The notes below the pieces were generated by a model, which saw only the letters and a program-made list of their open reading frames with translations, made no database searches and had not been told where the DNA came from. From contig JAFVFY010000085.1 in NCBI GenBank assembly GCA_017475265.1, positions 1 to 48,603 of the forward strand: a stretch of 48,603 nucleotides of DNA, written 5' to 3'. Positions 35,029 through 45,045 of the stretch are shown piece by piece; positions within the stretch are counted from its first letter, which is position 1, and the number at the start of each line of letters is the position of its first letter. Made by a program: the position numbers and the translations under genes. The stretch comes from Prevotella sp. (lineage in GTDB: Bacteria; Bacteroidota; Bacteroidia; Bacteroidales; Bacteroidaceae).

Positions 35029-35204
35029 ATTAGTGTTTAATTTGTGTCTTATTTCTATATTATCTTCTTTCGGACGTATCAACCTCCACTCTCTCTGTCC
35101 CCGCCACCATCGGCAGGAGCATCATGGCGAGACAAAGATACTGAGTTTTTCTTATAGCCACAAATAAATTTCGGATTATTTCCTGTTAATTGGGGAAAAA
35201 GCAT

Positions 35205-35212
35205 TATCTTTG
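35205..35212 (+). promoter_or_regulatory. Promoter -7 box for GH127
   Basis: TATCTTTG followed by CACCC, 40 bp upstream of the ATG at 35,253. Confidence 0.65.
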
Positions 35213-35252
35213 CACCCAGTTTCACTCTTCAACTTAAAACAATCAGATAAAA

Positions 35253-37715
35253 ATGAAAAGAATCCTAGCATTAGTATACATGGCTGCTGCGGTGGTGGCT
35301 GGCAATGCACAAGACAAACTGTATGCCGATGAGTTCCCCCTCGGCGATGTCACGTTATTGGATGGGCCGCTGAAGAAAGCCCGTGACCTGAACATACAGA
35401 CGCTGCTGAAGTATGACTGTGACCGGCTGCTGGCTCCTTACCGCAAGGAGGCAGGACTGGAACCGAGGGCCAAGACCTATCCCAACTGGGACGGGCTGGA
35501 CGGACACGTGGGAGGGCACTATCTGACGGCAATGGCCATCAATGCTGCCACGGGCAATGAGGAGTGCCGCCAGCGTATGGAGTACATGATTGGCGAGCTG
35601 CAGCTCTGTGCCGATGCCAATGCAAAGAACCACCCTGAGTGGGGCAAGGGCTATGTGGGTGGTATGCCCAATAGTGAGCGTATCTGGAGCACTTTCAAGA
35701 AGGGTGACTTCAGGGTATACTTCGGTTCGTGGGCTCCGTTCTATAATCTTCATAAGATGTACGCGGGCCTGCGCGATGCTTGGCTCTACTGTGGTAACGA
35801 ACAGGCAAAGACGCTCTTCCTGGGTTTCTGTGACTGGGCCATCGACCTGACGGCTGGTCTTAGTGATGCGCAGATGGAGCAGATGCTGGGCAACGAGCAC
35901 GGCGGCATGAACGAGGTGCTGGCCGATGGCTACGCCATCACGGGTGACCGGAAATACCTCGACGTGGCCAAGCGCTTCTCTCACCGTAGGCTGCTCACCC
36001 CGATGTCTCAGCGTGTGGACAACCTGGACAATATGCACGCCAACACACAGGTGCCCAAGGTGGTGGGCTTTGAGCGTATCAGCGAACTGAGTGGCGACGA
36101 GAGCTATCACCATGCAGCCGATTTCTTCTGGGACATAGTGACGGGTGAACGGTCACTCGCCTTTGGTGGCAACTCACGCCGTGAGCACTTCCCCAGCAAA
36201 GAGGCCTGCATGGACTTCATCAACGACATTGACGGACCGGAGACCTGCAACACCAACAATATGCTGAAGCTGACGGAGGACATGCATCGCCGTAATCCTG
36301 AGGCCCGCTATGCCGACTATTACGAGCTGGCAACCTTCAACCACATCCTCTCCTCGCAGCATCCTGAGCATGGAGGATATGTGTACTTCACCCCCGCCCG
36401 TCCGCGTCACTACCGCAACTACTCTGCGCCTAACGAGGCCATGTGGTGCTGCGTGGGCACAGGCATGGAGAATCACGGCAAGTACGGACAGTTCATCTAC
36501 ACCCATGTGGGCGATGCCCTTTACGTGAACCTCTTCGTCAGCTCGGAACTGAACTGGAAGGAAAAGGGCGTCACACTCCGTCAGGAGACTGCCTTCCCCT
36601 ACGGCGAGAGCAGCCGCATCACCATCGCCAATGGCAAGGGACAATTCCCCCTGCTGGTGCGTTACCCAGGGTGGGTGACACCCGGACAGTTTGAGGTAAA
36701 GGTCAACGGCCAGAAGGTCAGCATCATCACCGGCCCGTCGAGCTACGTCACCATCGACCGTAACTGGAAGAAGGGCGACGTCGTCGAAGTGTCGTTCCCC
36801 ATGCACAACAGCATCAAGTATCTGCCCAACGAGCCGCAATACATCGCCTTGATGCACGGCCCCATCCTGCTTGGCATGAAGACGGGTACGGAGGACTTGG
36901 CTCACCTCGTGGCCGATGACAGTCGCTTCGGACAGTATGCCAGCGGCAAGAAGCTGCCCATCAACGAGGCTCCCATCCTGATTAACAACAACATCGAAGA
37001 CATTGCCAAACAGCTGACGCCCATCCCAGGCCAGCCACTCCATTTCACCTTTGGATTTGAGAATGGAGATTTGAGAATTGAGAATTTAAATTACCTCCAA
37101 GACACGCAGACAAACCTCAAATCTCAAACCTCAAATCTCAACCCTCAACCCTCAAATCTCAAATCACAGATTGAATTACGGCCCTTCTTCGAGATTCACG
37201 ACGCTCGCTACATGATGTACTGGCTCGCCCTCTCGGAGGACAGCTATAAGGATTATCTCGACGGTCTGGTAAAGGCAGAGCGGGAACGTCAGGAACTGGA
37301 GGCCCGCACCATCGACAAGGTGCAGCCGGGTGAGCAACAGCCTGAGACCGACCACAACATGGAGACCGACCGCTCGAATACAGGCAACACTAATGATGTG
37401 TTCTGGCGTGACGCCCGCGATGGCCATTACTTCAGCTATTTGATGCAGACCGATGGCCGTACAGACCTACAGCTGCGCCTGAAGTTTTGGGGCGTGGGAG
37501 AGTGGAAGACCCATGAGTTTGACATCTTCATCGACGACCAGCTGCTGACCAGCGTCAACAACACAGGCAAGTATCGCATCTCCGAGTTCAAGTACGAGAC
37601 CTTTGACATCCCCGCCGAAATGCTTCAGGACAAGACTCAGGTGCGTGTGAAGTTCGTGGCAAAGCCTGGTAAGCAGGTTGGCGAAATCTATGGCGTGAGA
37701 CTTGTAAAACCATGA
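35253..37715 (+). CDS. GH127 beta-L-arabinofuranosidase
   Basis: An 820-residue exported enzyme of glycoside hydrolase family 127 (formerly DUF1680), which releases beta-linked L-arabinofuranose from plant or extensin-type glycans. A signal peptide (to NAQ, residue about 20) precedes the (alpha/alpha)6 catalytic domain. The zinc/nucleophile set is visible: E330 and C332 in PETCNTNN, and C399-C400 in MWCCVGTG. Beta-rich C-terminal domains follow. Near residues 602-637 there is an insertion encoded by 7-bp repeats (NLKSQTSNLNPQPSNLKSQ). It has its own promoter and no transporter or SusCD neighbours. Periplasmic or surface location is inferred. Confidence 0.93.
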   Translation: MKRILALVYMAAAVVAGNAQDKLYADEFPLGDVTLLDGPLKKARDLNIQTLLKYDCDRLLAPYRKEAGLEPRAKTYPNWDGLDGHVGGHYLTAMAINAATGNEECRQRMEYMIGELQLCADANAKNHPEWGKGYVGGMPNSERIWSTFKKGDFRVYFGSWAPFYNLHKMYAGLRDAWLYCGNEQAKTLFLGFCDWAIDLTAGLSDAQMEQMLGNEHGGMNEVLADGYAITGDRKYLDVAKRFSHRRLLTPMSQRVDNLDNMHANTQVPKVVGFERISELSGDESYHHAADFFWDIVTGERSLAFGGNSRREHFPSKEACMDFINDIDGPETCNTNNMLKLTEDMHRRNPEARYADYYELATFNHILSSQHPEHGGYVYFTPARPRHYRNYSAPNEAMWCCVGTGMENHGKYGQFIYTHVGDALYVNLFVSSELNWKEKGVTLRQETAFPYGESSRITIANGKGQFPLLVRYPGWVTPGQFEVKVNGQKVSIITGPSSYVTIDRNWKKGDVVEVSFPMHNSIKYLPNEPQYIALMHGPILLGMKTGTEDLAHLVADDSRFGQYASGKKLPINEAPILINNNIEDIAKQLTPIPGQPLHFTFGFENGDLRIENLNYLQDTQTNLKSQTSNLNPQPSNLKSQIELRPFFEIHDARYMMYWLALSEDSYKDYLDGLVKAERERQELEARTIDKVQPGEQQPETDHNMETDRSNTGNTNDVFWRDARDGHYFSYLMQTDGRTDLQLRLKFWGVGEWKTHEFDIFIDDQLLTSVNNTGKYRISEFKYETFDIPAEMLQDKTQVRVKFVAKPGKQVGEIYGVRLVKP
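37053..37166 (+). repeat. 7-bp tandem repeats in opposite orientations inside GH127
   Basis: GATTTGAGA-type heptamers (37,053-37,090) are followed after a short gap by CTCAAATCTC/CTCAACC heptamers (about 37,113-37,166). The two halves are largely complementary and can form a hairpin in the mRNA. They encode an Asn/Ser/Leu-rich insertion. Confidence 0.85.
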
Positions 37716-37797
37716 GCCAAGCCACGTTAAACAGGCATCTGCATCCCAAAAAGGAAGAAAAGTCCTGCAATCGTTTTGTCGTTTCACAAAAAAGCAC

Positions 37798-37805
37798 TAA
37801 CTTTG
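37798..37805 (+). promoter_or_regulatory. Promoter -7 box for cdd
   Basis: TAACTTTG followed by CAGC, 25 bp upstream of the ATG at 37,831. Confidence 0.7.
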
Positions 37806-37830
37806 CAGCGACAATTTGATTCAGACCGCT

Positions 37831-38304
37831 ATGAAAGACCTAAAACTGAATATCCAAATCAAGGAATGTCAGTTGGACGAGCTGTCCGACATCGACCGCT
37901 CCATCATCAATATGGCTATTGAAGCCACCGACACCTCATACGCTCCTCACTCGCATTTCCGGGTGGGAGCGTGTGTCTTGTTGGCTGATGGTACCATTCA
38001 GAGAGGTTGCAACCAGGAGAACGCCGCCTTCCCCGCCGGTATCTGTGCCGAGCGTAGTGCCATCTTTGCCGCCGGTGCACAACATCCTGACCAGGCGGTA
38101 AAGATTCTGGCCATTGCCGCCCGCGGCACTCAGGGCGAACTCACCCAGGAACCTGTCTCACCCTGCGGCACCTGCCGACAGGTGATGATAGAGACCGAGA
38201 AACGCTTCGGCCAGCCCATACACATACTCCTCTACGGTCAGCGGTGTGTCTACGTGATGGACGGCATACACAATCTCATGCCCCTGTCGTTCACGGAATT
38301 CTGA
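37831..38304 (+). CDS. cdd: Cytidine deaminase
   Basis: Deaminates cytidine and deoxycytidine to uridine forms in pyrimidine salvage. It is 157 residues. The zinc site is C72-A-E74 in ICAERSA, with C112 and C115 in PCGTCRQ. SHFRVGACVL precedes it. A TTG 15 bp upstream is in frame, but the ATG at 37,831 is better placed relative to the promoter and family length. It converges on the PL1 gene across a large inverted repeat. Confidence 0.95.
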   Translation: MKDLKLNIQIKECQLDELSDIDRSIINMAIEATDTSYAPHSHFRVGACVLLADGTIQRGCNQENAAFPAGICAERSAIFAAGAQHPDQAVKILAIAARGTQGELTQEPVSPCGTCRQVMIETEKRFGQPIHILLYGQRCVYVMDGIHNLMPLSFTEF

Positions 38305-38323
38305 TCTACATTAAATTTAGAAA

Positions 38324-38444
38324 AACAACGGATTAAAACTGATTTCACGGATTTCACGGATTTTTTCTCCCTAACGAATCTGGAAGAAATCTGTGAAATC
38401 AATTATAATCCGTAAAATCCGTGTAATCCGTAAAATCCGTTGTT
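38324..38444. repeat. 121-bp inverted repeat built from 9-bp units
   Basis: The arms begin AACAACGGATT and end AATCCGTTGTT, and are filled with 9-bp units (ATTTCACGG on one side, GTAAAATCC and GTGTAATCC on the other). It lies between the convergent cdd and PL1 genes and may act as a two-way terminator or a palindromic repeat. Confidence 0.8.
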
Positions 38445-38487
38445 GAAAAGAGTGTGATTAATCCAAGCTAATCAACTCTCAATTCAT

Positions 38488-40233
38488 TTACATGAGCCTT
38501 CCCTTTTCGGCCAGCGTGTCGTAGTTATTGTTGAGGTTGCGCCAGTCTACGCGTCCCTGTGTGGGAATGGCGTTGATGTATTTCTCGATGTTTGTATATC
38601 CGTCGCCGTTCAGGTCGCCATTGGCGTCAGCTGGGTCGTTGGGGTTCAGGCCGTTTTTCACTTCCCATTCGTCGGGCATACCGTCGTTATCGGTGTCCTT
38701 GTAGGGCTGCCAGTCACGATACTGGGGGTAGCCTCCCATCTGACGCGGGTCGGTGATGATGCCTTGCTTATAGCTGTCGTTGTTCAGACGGCGGTACTTG
38801 AAATATCCTTCCTCGTTCTGACTCTTCTTGTGCAGCCCCCACATGTCGCCGTAAGGATTCACTTTAAACTTCTTCTCGTAGTCGGGCACGTAGTAGGCCA
38901 CTCCTGTACGCACTTCTTCACAGATACGCTCATCGACGATGTCGCGGCAGGGCACGGTGGCTCCAGCATTGCTGAGCACCCAGTTGAAGGCCTGTTCAGC
39001 TCCCATGATGCTCACCGGTGCCATAGCGAAAGGCTCGTCCGAACGCATCAGAGCCAGCTCCGTCTCGTCCATCTCACCATCTTTGTCAGCCGTCTGAATA
39101 CCACCCTTCCAGTTATCGGCGGTAATCTCAGGGTAGCCCTCCATGACGTTGCCGACGGCATAGATACGTCCGAACTGCTTGAAGGGGAAGAGACCTTCCG
39201 AGCGGCTCTCACTCTTGGTAATGCGATGGCCTACAGGACTGTCCTTCGGTGTGAGCGGACCGGGCTTATAATAGTTGTTGATGAAGTTGAACATCGACTT
39301 GTACTCGCCGCCATCAGCCGTCCGGTGTACCCAGTTATACACCACGTTGTTCACGAAGTTGAACACACCTGCCCATCCCACGCTGGGGTTACGGCCTGTA
39401 TTATCGGCCCATAGATTGCGCATGAAAGTGGTGTTCTCTCCGCCGATGGTCGAGCCGAAGGAGTGGTTCCACGTATCAAGGGCCTTGGCCGAGATGGTGT
39501 TCTGTATGGTGACGTTCACCGTGGGCTTCTTCTCATTGGGCTTGCCGTTGTGCATGTCGAACATGTGGCGGTAGAACGAGATGTTCTCGTCCAGTCCCCA
39601 CTCACAGGAGCAATGGTCTATCATGATGTTTCCCACGGGGTTGCCGCCAAAGCTGTCTTCGCGATGCCATACCAGCGTCTCACCACGACGGAAGCGCATG
39701 TGACGGACGATGACGTCGTGGGTGTCCACCTGGAATGATTCTCCTGCTATGCAAATCCCGTCGCCAGGAGCCGTCTGTCCGGCAATCGTAATATAAGGTG
39801 CGCGTACATAGATAGGCGACTTCAGGCGGATGATACCCGAGACGTTGAACACCACGATGCGTGCCCCACCCTGTTCACAAGCCCAGCGGAACGAGCCAGG
39901 CCCATCGTCGTTGAGGTTCGTCACCGTCAGCACCTTGCCACCACGACCGCCAAAGGTGAACATGCCTCCCCCCTCAGCACCGGGGAAGGCAGGAATGTGG
40001 GCCTGACGCAGGTCGTAGGGCATGCCAGCCCAAGGCACGTATGGACGTCCCTTCTTAGCCTCCTCGACCACGAGGGGGAAAGCCACCTCCCAGGCAGAGT
40101 CGGCATGTGCTTTCCAGCGCGTCTGGAGTGAATCGATGAGGTCCTTGGCCTCGTCAGTAAGTTGTGGGTACTGTGCAAAGGTGGCCGCCGTCCCAAGGAG
40201 CAGCGTGCCCGCGATAGTTAGTAGTCGTTTCAT
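38488..40233 (-). CDS. Secreted pectate lyase-like protein (PL1)
   Basis: A 581-residue exported right-handed beta-helix protein of polysaccharide lyase family 1. The signal peptide ends ATFAQ (residue about 20). Family features include PAFPGAEGGGMFTFGGRGG, VLTVTNLNDDGPGSFRWA, VIVRHMRFRRGE, MIDHCSCEWGLDEN and NNVVYNW. The C-terminal region has DTDNDGMPDEWE and DLNGDGYTNIEKYI, calcium-binding repeats typical of these lyases. The longer ORF upstream has no signal peptide, so the ATG at 40,233 is used. It should cleave polygalacturonate by beta-elimination. It has its own promoter at 40,261. Confidence 0.9.
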   Translation of the reverse strand: MKRLLTIAGTLLLGTAATFAQYPQLTDEAKDLIDSLQTRWKAHADSAWEVAFPLVVEEAKKGRPYVPWAGMPYDLRQAHIPAFPGAEGGGMFTFGGRGGKVLTVTNLNDDGPGSFRWACEQGGARIVVFNVSGIIRLKSPIYVRAPYITIAGQTAPGDGICIAGESFQVDTHDVIVRHMRFRRGETLVWHREDSFGGNPVGNIMIDHCSCEWGLDENISFYRHMFDMHNGKPNEKKPTVNVTIQNTISAKALDTWNHSFGSTIGGENTTFMRNLWADNTGRNPSVGWAGVFNFVNNVVYNWVHRTADGGEYKSMFNFINNYYKPGPLTPKDSPVGHRITKSESRSEGLFPFKQFGRIYAVGNVMEGYPEITADNWKGGIQTADKDGEMDETELALMRSDEPFAMAPVSIMGAEQAFNWVLSNAGATVPCRDIVDERICEEVRTGVAYYVPDYEKKFKVNPYGDMWGLHKKSQNEEGYFKYRRLNNDSYKQGIITDPRQMGGYPQYRDWQPYKDTDNDGMPDEWEVKNGLNPNDPADANGDLNGDGYTNIEKYINAIPTQGRVDWRNLNNNYDTLAEKGRLM

Positions 40234-40260
40234 AGCCTTATGGTTTTTATGTTTCGCCGA

Positions 40261-40268
40261 CAAAGGTA
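40261..40268 (-). promoter_or_regulatory. Promoter -7 box for PL1
   Basis: The minus strand reads TACCTTTG, about 28 bp upstream of the ATG. Confidence 0.7.
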
Positions 40269-40361
40269 CAACAAAAAAGCCAAACTGCAAAGTAATCAAC
40301 TTTTTTTGTGCCCTACGCCCAATAATTATTGTGATTTTTTGGAATTGTTTACACTTTATGT

Positions 40362-40369
40362 TACCTTTG
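40362..40369 (+). promoter_or_regulatory. Promoter -7 box for the radical SAM gene
   Basis: TACCTTTG, 28 bp upstream of the ATG at 40,398 and divergent from the PL1 promoter about 95 bp away. Confidence 0.7.
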
Positions 40370-40397
40370 TAGCCCTAATTCTTTGCTAACGAGAATC

Positions 40398-41624
40398 ATG
40401 AACTATCTCTCCCCCTTTGCCCGACCGCTCTACGTCATGACCAAGCCTGTTGGCAGTCTCTGTAACCTGGCCTGCAAATATTGTTACTATCTGGAGAAAG
40501 CCCGACTCTACGACCACCTGCCACAGAGGGAGCGGTTCAACATGAGTGACCGTACACTAGAGGAGTTCATCCGTCAGTATCTGGAGGCACAGACACAACC
40601 GCAAGTGCTCTTTACCTGGCATGGTGGCGAGCCGCTGCTGCGCCCGCTGAACTTCTATAAACGTGCGCTGGCCCTACAGAAACAGTATGCACGAGGACGA
40701 CAGATAGACAACTGTCTGCAGACCAATGGCACGCTGCTCACCGAAGAGTGGTGCGAGTTCTTTCGTGAGAACAACTGGCTGATAGGTATCTCCATCGACG
40801 GCCCGCAGGAATTCCACGACGAGTACCGGCGCAGTAGGCAAATGCAAAGCCCGGAAGCTTCAAACACTACTGGTCAGCCTTCGTTCCACAAAGTGATGCG
40901 CGGCATACGTCTGTTGCAGAAGCATGGCGTGGAGTGGAACGCTATGGGAGTGGTCAATGACTTCAACGCCGACTACCCCCTCGAAGTCTATCATTTCTAC
41001 AAGGAGATAGGCTGTCAGTACATACAGTTCGCCCCTATCGTGGAGACCTCAGATTATCAGAATCGAATGAGGATTGCTCCCTTCTCCGTCAGTCCTAAGC
41101 AGTACGCCCACTTCTGCTGCACCATCTTCGACGAATGGGTGCGCCACGACGTGGGACAGGTCTTCGTACAGCTGTTCGACTCCACGCTGGCATGCTGGGC
41201 GGGCGAGACACCAGGTGTGTGCACTATGTGCGAGACCTGTGGTCATGTCTCAGTCATTGAAGCAAACGGCGATGTCTACTCGTGCGACCATTTCGTGTAT
41301 CCCGACTATCTGCTGGGAAACATCCATCGCGACACCATCACCTCAATGATGTACAGTTCACGGCAAATTCAGTTCGGCCAGGCCAAGCGCGATGCCCTAC
41401 CCCACCAGTGTCTCGACTGTCAATGGCTCTTCGCCTGTAACGGCGGCTGTCCCAAGGACCGCTTCTGCCAGACAGCCGATGGTGAGCCCGGTCTGAACTA
41501 CCTGTGCCCGGCTTTCCAGCAGTTCTTCGCTCACGTAGCTCCCTATATGGACTTCATGAAAAACGAACTGCTTTGCGGCCAGGCACCTGCCAACGTCATG
41601 CAATGGAATCCTCTTACTCCGTAG
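40398..41624 (+). CDS. Anaerobic sulfatase-maturating enzyme-like radical SAM protein
   Basis: A 408-residue radical SAM protein. The cluster motif CNLACKYC has C22, C26 and C29. A SPASM-type C-terminus binds two further clusters ([32 protein letters not shown]). The pattern fits anSME, which oxidises the active-site Cys or Ser of sulfatases to formylglycine. No sulfatase is in the window, so it probably matures sulfatases encoded elsewhere. The ATG at 40,398 is chosen over an upstream TTG. Its 3' end overlaps the convergent aspS by 11 bp. Confidence 0.9.
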   Translation: MNYLSPFARPLYVMTKPVGSLCNLACKYCYYLEKARLYDHLPQRERFNMSDRTLEEFIRQYLEAQTQPQVLFTWHGGEPLLRPLNFYKRALALQKQYARGRQIDNCLQTNGTLLTEEWCEFFRENNWLIGISIDGPQEFHDEYRRSRQMQSPEASNTTGQPSFHKVMRGIRLLQKHGVEWNAMGVVNDFNADYPLEVYHFYKEIGCQYIQFAPIVETSDYQNRMRIAPFSVSPKQYAHFCCTIFDEWVRHDVGQVFVQLFDSTLACWAGETPGVCTMCETCGHVSVIEANGDVYSCDHFVYPDYLLGNIHRDTITSMMYSSRQIQFGQAKRDALPHQCLDCQWLFACNGGCPKDRFCQTADGEPGLNYLCPAFQQFFAHVAPYMDFMKNELLCGQAPANVMQWNPLTP

Positions 41625-43377
41625 GTTTCAGCTCAACCTTCAGCTGAAGCTCTTCAAGCTGCTTCGGGTCAAGCTCACCTGGAGCGTCGAGCATCACGTC
41701 ACGCCCTGAGTTGTTCTTCGGGAAGGCGATGCAGTCGCGGATGCTGTCGAGACCAGCCATGAGGCTGACGAAGCGGTCGAGACCGAAGGCGAGACCACCG
41801 TGAGGAGGTGCTCCGTACTTAAAGGCGTTGATGAGGAAGCCGAACTGCGCCATAGCCCGTTCGGGCGTGAAGCCGAGAATCTCGAACATCTTCTCCTGCA
41901 GCTTGCCGTCGTGGATACGCAGAGAGCCACCGCCCACCTCTACACCGTTGCACACGAAGTCGTAGGCCACGGCACGAACCTTGGCGGGGTCGGTATCGAG
42001 CAGGGGAATATCGTCGGGATTGGGAAGGGTGAACGGATGGTGAGTGGCCATGAGGCGCTGTTCCTCGTCGCTCCACTCGAAGAGGGGGAAGTCGACAATC
42101 CATAGGCAGACGAACTTGTCCTTGTCGCGCAGACCGAGACGGTCGCCCATCTCCAGACGAAGGGTGCAGAGCTGGATGCGTGTCTTGTTGGCGTTGTCGC
42201 CACTGAGGATAAGCACGAGGTCGCCGTCCTTGGCGCCGCAAGCCTCCTTGACCTTCTGCCAGACCTCGGGAGCGTAGAACTTGTCGATGCTGGACTTCAC
42301 GGTGCCGTCGGCGTTGAACTTCACGTAGACGAGCCCTTTGGCGCCCACCTGCGGACGCTTCACGAAGTCGGTCAGCTGGTCGAGCTGCTTGCGGGTGTAG
42401 TCGGCGCAGCCGGGGCAGCAGATGCCGCCGATGTACTGTGCGTCGTTGAACACGGGGAAGGTGCCGGTGCCCTTCAGCTGGTCCATCAGCTCGACAAACT
42501 CCATGCCGAAGCGCAGGTCGGGCTTGTCGGAGCCGAAGCGGCGCATGGCCTCATGCCACGTCATGCGCTGCAGCGGGGGAAGCTCTACGCCGCGCACCTC
42601 CTTGAACAGGTGGCGGGCAAGGCTCTCAAAGACTTCGAGGATATCCTCCTGCTCGACGAACGACATCTCACAGTCTATCTGCGTGAACTCCGGCTGGCGG
42701 TCGGCACGCAGGTCCTCGTCGCGGAAGCACTTCGCAATCTGGAAGTAACGGTCGAAGCCGGAGACCATCAGGAGCTGCTTCAACGTCTGGGGCGACTGCG
42801 GCAGGGCATAGAACTGTCCGGGGTTCATACGGCTGGGAACCACGAAGTCACGGGCACCCTCGGGCGTGGAGCCGATAAGGATAGGCGTCTCCACCTCGAT
42901 GAACTGGCGGCTGTCGAGGAAGTTACGGATGAGGATGGTCATGCGGTGGCGCAGCTCCAGGTTTTTTCTGACGGCCTGACGGCGCAGGTCGAGGTAACGG
43001 TACTTCATGCGCAACTCGTCACCACCGTCGGTATTGTCCTCGATGGTGAAGGGCGGCGTGATGCTCTCGCTGAGAATGTTCAGTCCCGAGACGAGAATCT
43101 CAATGTCGCCCGTAGGCATCTTCGGGTTCTTCGACTCACGTTCGCTGACGGTTCCCGTAGCCTGGATGCACCATTCGCGTCCCAGCTTGTTGGCCTTCTC
43201 ACAAAGGGCGGCGTCCTTCGACTCGTCGAACACTAACTGTGTAATACCATAGCGGTCGCGCAGGTCTACGAAGGTCATGCCTCCCATCTTACGCGTGCGC
43301 TGTACCCATCCGGCAAGCGTCACCTGCTGGCCGGCATCGGCGAGACGAAGCTCGCCACAAGTCTTGCTTCTATACAT
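41614..43377 (-). CDS. aspS: Aspartyl-tRNA synthetase
   Basis: Charges tRNA-Asp (class II). It is 587 residues, the bacterial type with an insertion domain. An N-terminal OB-fold ([22 protein letters not shown]) is followed by motif 2 ([23 protein letters not shown]), the GAD-type insertion, and motif 3 ([16 protein letters not shown]). The 3' end overlaps the radical SAM gene. Its promoter at 43,452 is separated from the ATG by TTTACGA heptamers. Confidence 0.96.
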   Translation of the reverse strand: MYRSKTCGELRLADAGQQVTLAGWVQRTRKMGGMTFVDLRDRYGITQLVFDESKDAALCEKANKLGREWCIQATGTVSERESKNPKMPTGDIEILVSGLNILSESITPPFTIEDNTDGGDELRMKYRYLDLRRQAVRKNLELRHRMTILIRNFLDSRQFIEVETPILIGSTPEGARDFVVPSRMNPGQFYALPQSPQTLKQLLMVSGFDRYFQIAKCFRDEDLRADRQPEFTQIDCEMSFVEQEDILEVFESLARHLFKEVRGVELPPLQRMTWHEAMRRFGSDKPDLRFGMEFVELMDQLKGTGTFPVFNDAQYIGGICCPGCADYTRKQLDQLTDFVKRPQVGAKGLVYVKFNADGTVKSSIDKFYAPEVWQKVKEACGAKDGDLVLILSGDNANKTRIQLCTLRLEMGDRLGLRDKDKFVCLWIVDFPLFEWSDEEQRLMATHHPFTLPNPDDIPLLDTDPAKVRAVAYDFVCNGVEVGGGSLRIHDGKLQEKMFEILGFTPERAMAQFGFLINAFKYGAPPHGGLAFGLDRFVSLMAGLDSIRDCIAFPKNNSGRDVMLDAPGELDPKQLEELQLKVELKPTE

Positions 43378-43378
43378 C

Positions 43379-43448
43379 TTTATATTTACGATTTACGAAT
43401 TTGCGATTTACGATTTGTTACCGTGATAATTACGATTTACGAATTTGG
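43379..43448 (-). repeat. 7-bp-period repeats in the aspS leader
   Basis: ATTTACGA, ATTTGCGA and TTTACGAATTT words at about 7-bp spacing lie between the aspS promoter and its ATG, like those near ssrA and 27,966. Confidence 0.7.
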
Positions 43449-43451
43449 CCG

Positions 43452-43459
43452 CAAAGGTA
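43452..43459 (-). promoter_or_regulatory. Promoter -7 box for aspS
   Basis: The minus strand reads TACCTTTG, about 75 bp upstream of the ATG. Confidence 0.7.
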
Positions 43460-43515
43460 CTACAAAAACGGCGAACTGCCAAACAATTCGCCGTTATTTC
43501 ACTTTTATTTATCCA

Positions 43516-45009
43516 TTACTTATTCATGAGTCGTAGCAGCTCGGCTCTATAGCCGTGAGGGTCTTTGCCGAGGTGGCCTTCCATGAGCTTACGGGCCATG
43601 GCGAGCGAGGCGTCGGCTTTATAGGGCGAGTCGCGCAGCACCATGCCGTAGGCAGCCACGCCGGCAGCGAAGTAGAAGTCGTCGCTACGGCCGTTCTTGT
43701 TGAAGATATGCTCCACGTTGAGCACCTTCTGCAGGGGGATGCTCTCACTGCCGAGCGACTTCTTGTAGCGGAAGTCGAAGGTGGCAAATGGGGTGTTATG
43801 GGATGAGTGATCAGCGTTGAGCACCAGCTCGTAGAGTGCCGTAATGGTCTGTCCTGCACCGATTTCCCCAGCATCCTTCTCGTCGTTCTCGAAGTCCTCG
43901 CTGCTCATCACTCGGTTCTCATAGCCAATAAGGCGGTACTCGCTGACCAGCGTGCTGTCGAACGTCACCTGGCACTTGGCATCGTTGGCCACGCTGACAA
44001 ATCGTTCACGCTCATGCACAAAGACCTTCATCATCTCGTCCTCGCTGTCGATGTAGTGGTAGGTGCCGTTGCCATGATTGCTGATGCTCTCCATCATCAC
44101 GTCGTTCAGGTTGCCCATGCCGAAGCCCAGGCAGGTCATGTAGATGCCCTTCTTGGCGTAGCTCTCCACCATCTCGGTGAGTGCTTCGGTGCTGGTCACG
44201 CCTACGTTGAAGTCGCCGTCGGTGCCCAGTATGACGCGGTTGTTGCACTTCGGGTCATAGTTCGCCATAGCCTCCTCGTAGGCCATCTTCAGAGCCTCGC
44301 CGCCGTTGGTGCAGCCACTGGCATTGAGCAGGTCGATGGCCTGGATGATGGTTGGCGCATCCTTGACCAGCGTCGACTCCAACAGTTTCTTCACTTCGCC
44401 TGAGTAGGTGATAATCGAGATACGGTCGTCGGGGTTCATCTGGTAGACCAGCTCCTTCAGACCCGACTTCAGCAGGTCGAGCTTGTCGCTGCTGAACATG
44501 GAGCCTGATACATCGACCAGGAACACGAAGTTGGCTCGGGGTATCTCATCCTCGGTCAGCTCCTTGCCCTTGATGCCCAGCCGCAGCAGGTAGTGTTGCT
44601 GGTTCCACGGGCAGACTCCCACCTCAGCATTGATGGCCACGGTGTTGCCGTCGGTAGGCTGGGCGTAGTCGTAGGTGAAATAGTTGAGCAGCTCCTCGAT
44701 TCGCACGCTCGACGGATTGACGTCATACCCACAGTTGAGGTATCGGCGCACGATGGCATACGAGGCGCCGTCGGCATCGACAGAGAAGGTCGACACGGGC
44801 TGCAGCGATGTCTTCACGAAGGGGTTGTCGGTAAACTCCCCGAACTTGTCGCCGCTCAAGCCAGGAAGGCTTTCATCAAGGGCGTAGCTGTTGTAAGCCA
44901 AATAGTCTGAAGTTTCCACATACGCCACTTCGTTTTCGCCAGACACTCCACAACCCACGGCCAGCACACTCAGTGAGGCCAGGGAGAAATACAAAAAAAT
45001 CTTTTTCAT
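43516..45009 (-). CDS. VWA-domain lipoprotein (YfbK-like)
   Basis: A 497-residue lipoprotein with lipobox LAVGC (Cys20). After a conserved N-terminal region (TFSVDADGASYAIVRRYLN, RIEELLNYFTYDY) comes a von Willebrand factor A domain with an intact MIDAS motif DVSGS (166-170) and a later TDGDFNVG. The C-terminal section is the DUF3520-type region (ALYELVLNAD, DDFYFAAGVAAYGMVLR). The family is envelope-associated with no settled function. No clear -7 box precedes it. A 22-bp module array lies between it and the upstream lipoprotein gene. Confidence 0.9.
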   Translation of the reverse strand: MKKIFLYFSLASLSVLAVGCGVSGENEVAYVETSDYLAYNSYALDESLPGLSGDKFGEFTDNPFVKTSLQPVSTFSVDADGASYAIVRRYLNCGYDVNPSSVRIEELLNYFTYDYAQPTDGNTVAINAEVGVCPWNQQHYLLRLGIKGKELTEDEIPRANFVFLVDVSGSMFSSDKLDLLKSGLKELVYQMNPDDRISIITYSGEVKKLLESTLVKDAPTIIQAIDLLNASGCTNGGEALKMAYEEAMANYDPKCNNRVILGTDGDFNVGVTSTEALTEMVESYAKKGIYMTCLGFGMGNLNDVMMESISNHGNGTYHYIDSEDEMMKVFVHERERFVSVANDAKCQVTFDSTLVSEYRLIGYENRVMSSEDFENDEKDAGEIGAGQTITALYELVLNADHSSHNTPFATFDFRYKKSLGSESIPLQKVLNVEHIFNKNGRSDDFYFAAGVAAYGMVLRDSPYKADASLAMARKLMEGHLGKDPHGYRAELLRLMNK

Positions 45010-45045
45010 AATCGTTCGATATTATTGTTTAATATTACTCGCTTT

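Noticed and set aside
35253-41624. A complete polysaccharide utilisation locus
   Set aside because: GH127 and PL1 have separate promoters and orientations, with unrelated genes between them and no SusC/SusD pair or hybrid two-component regulator.
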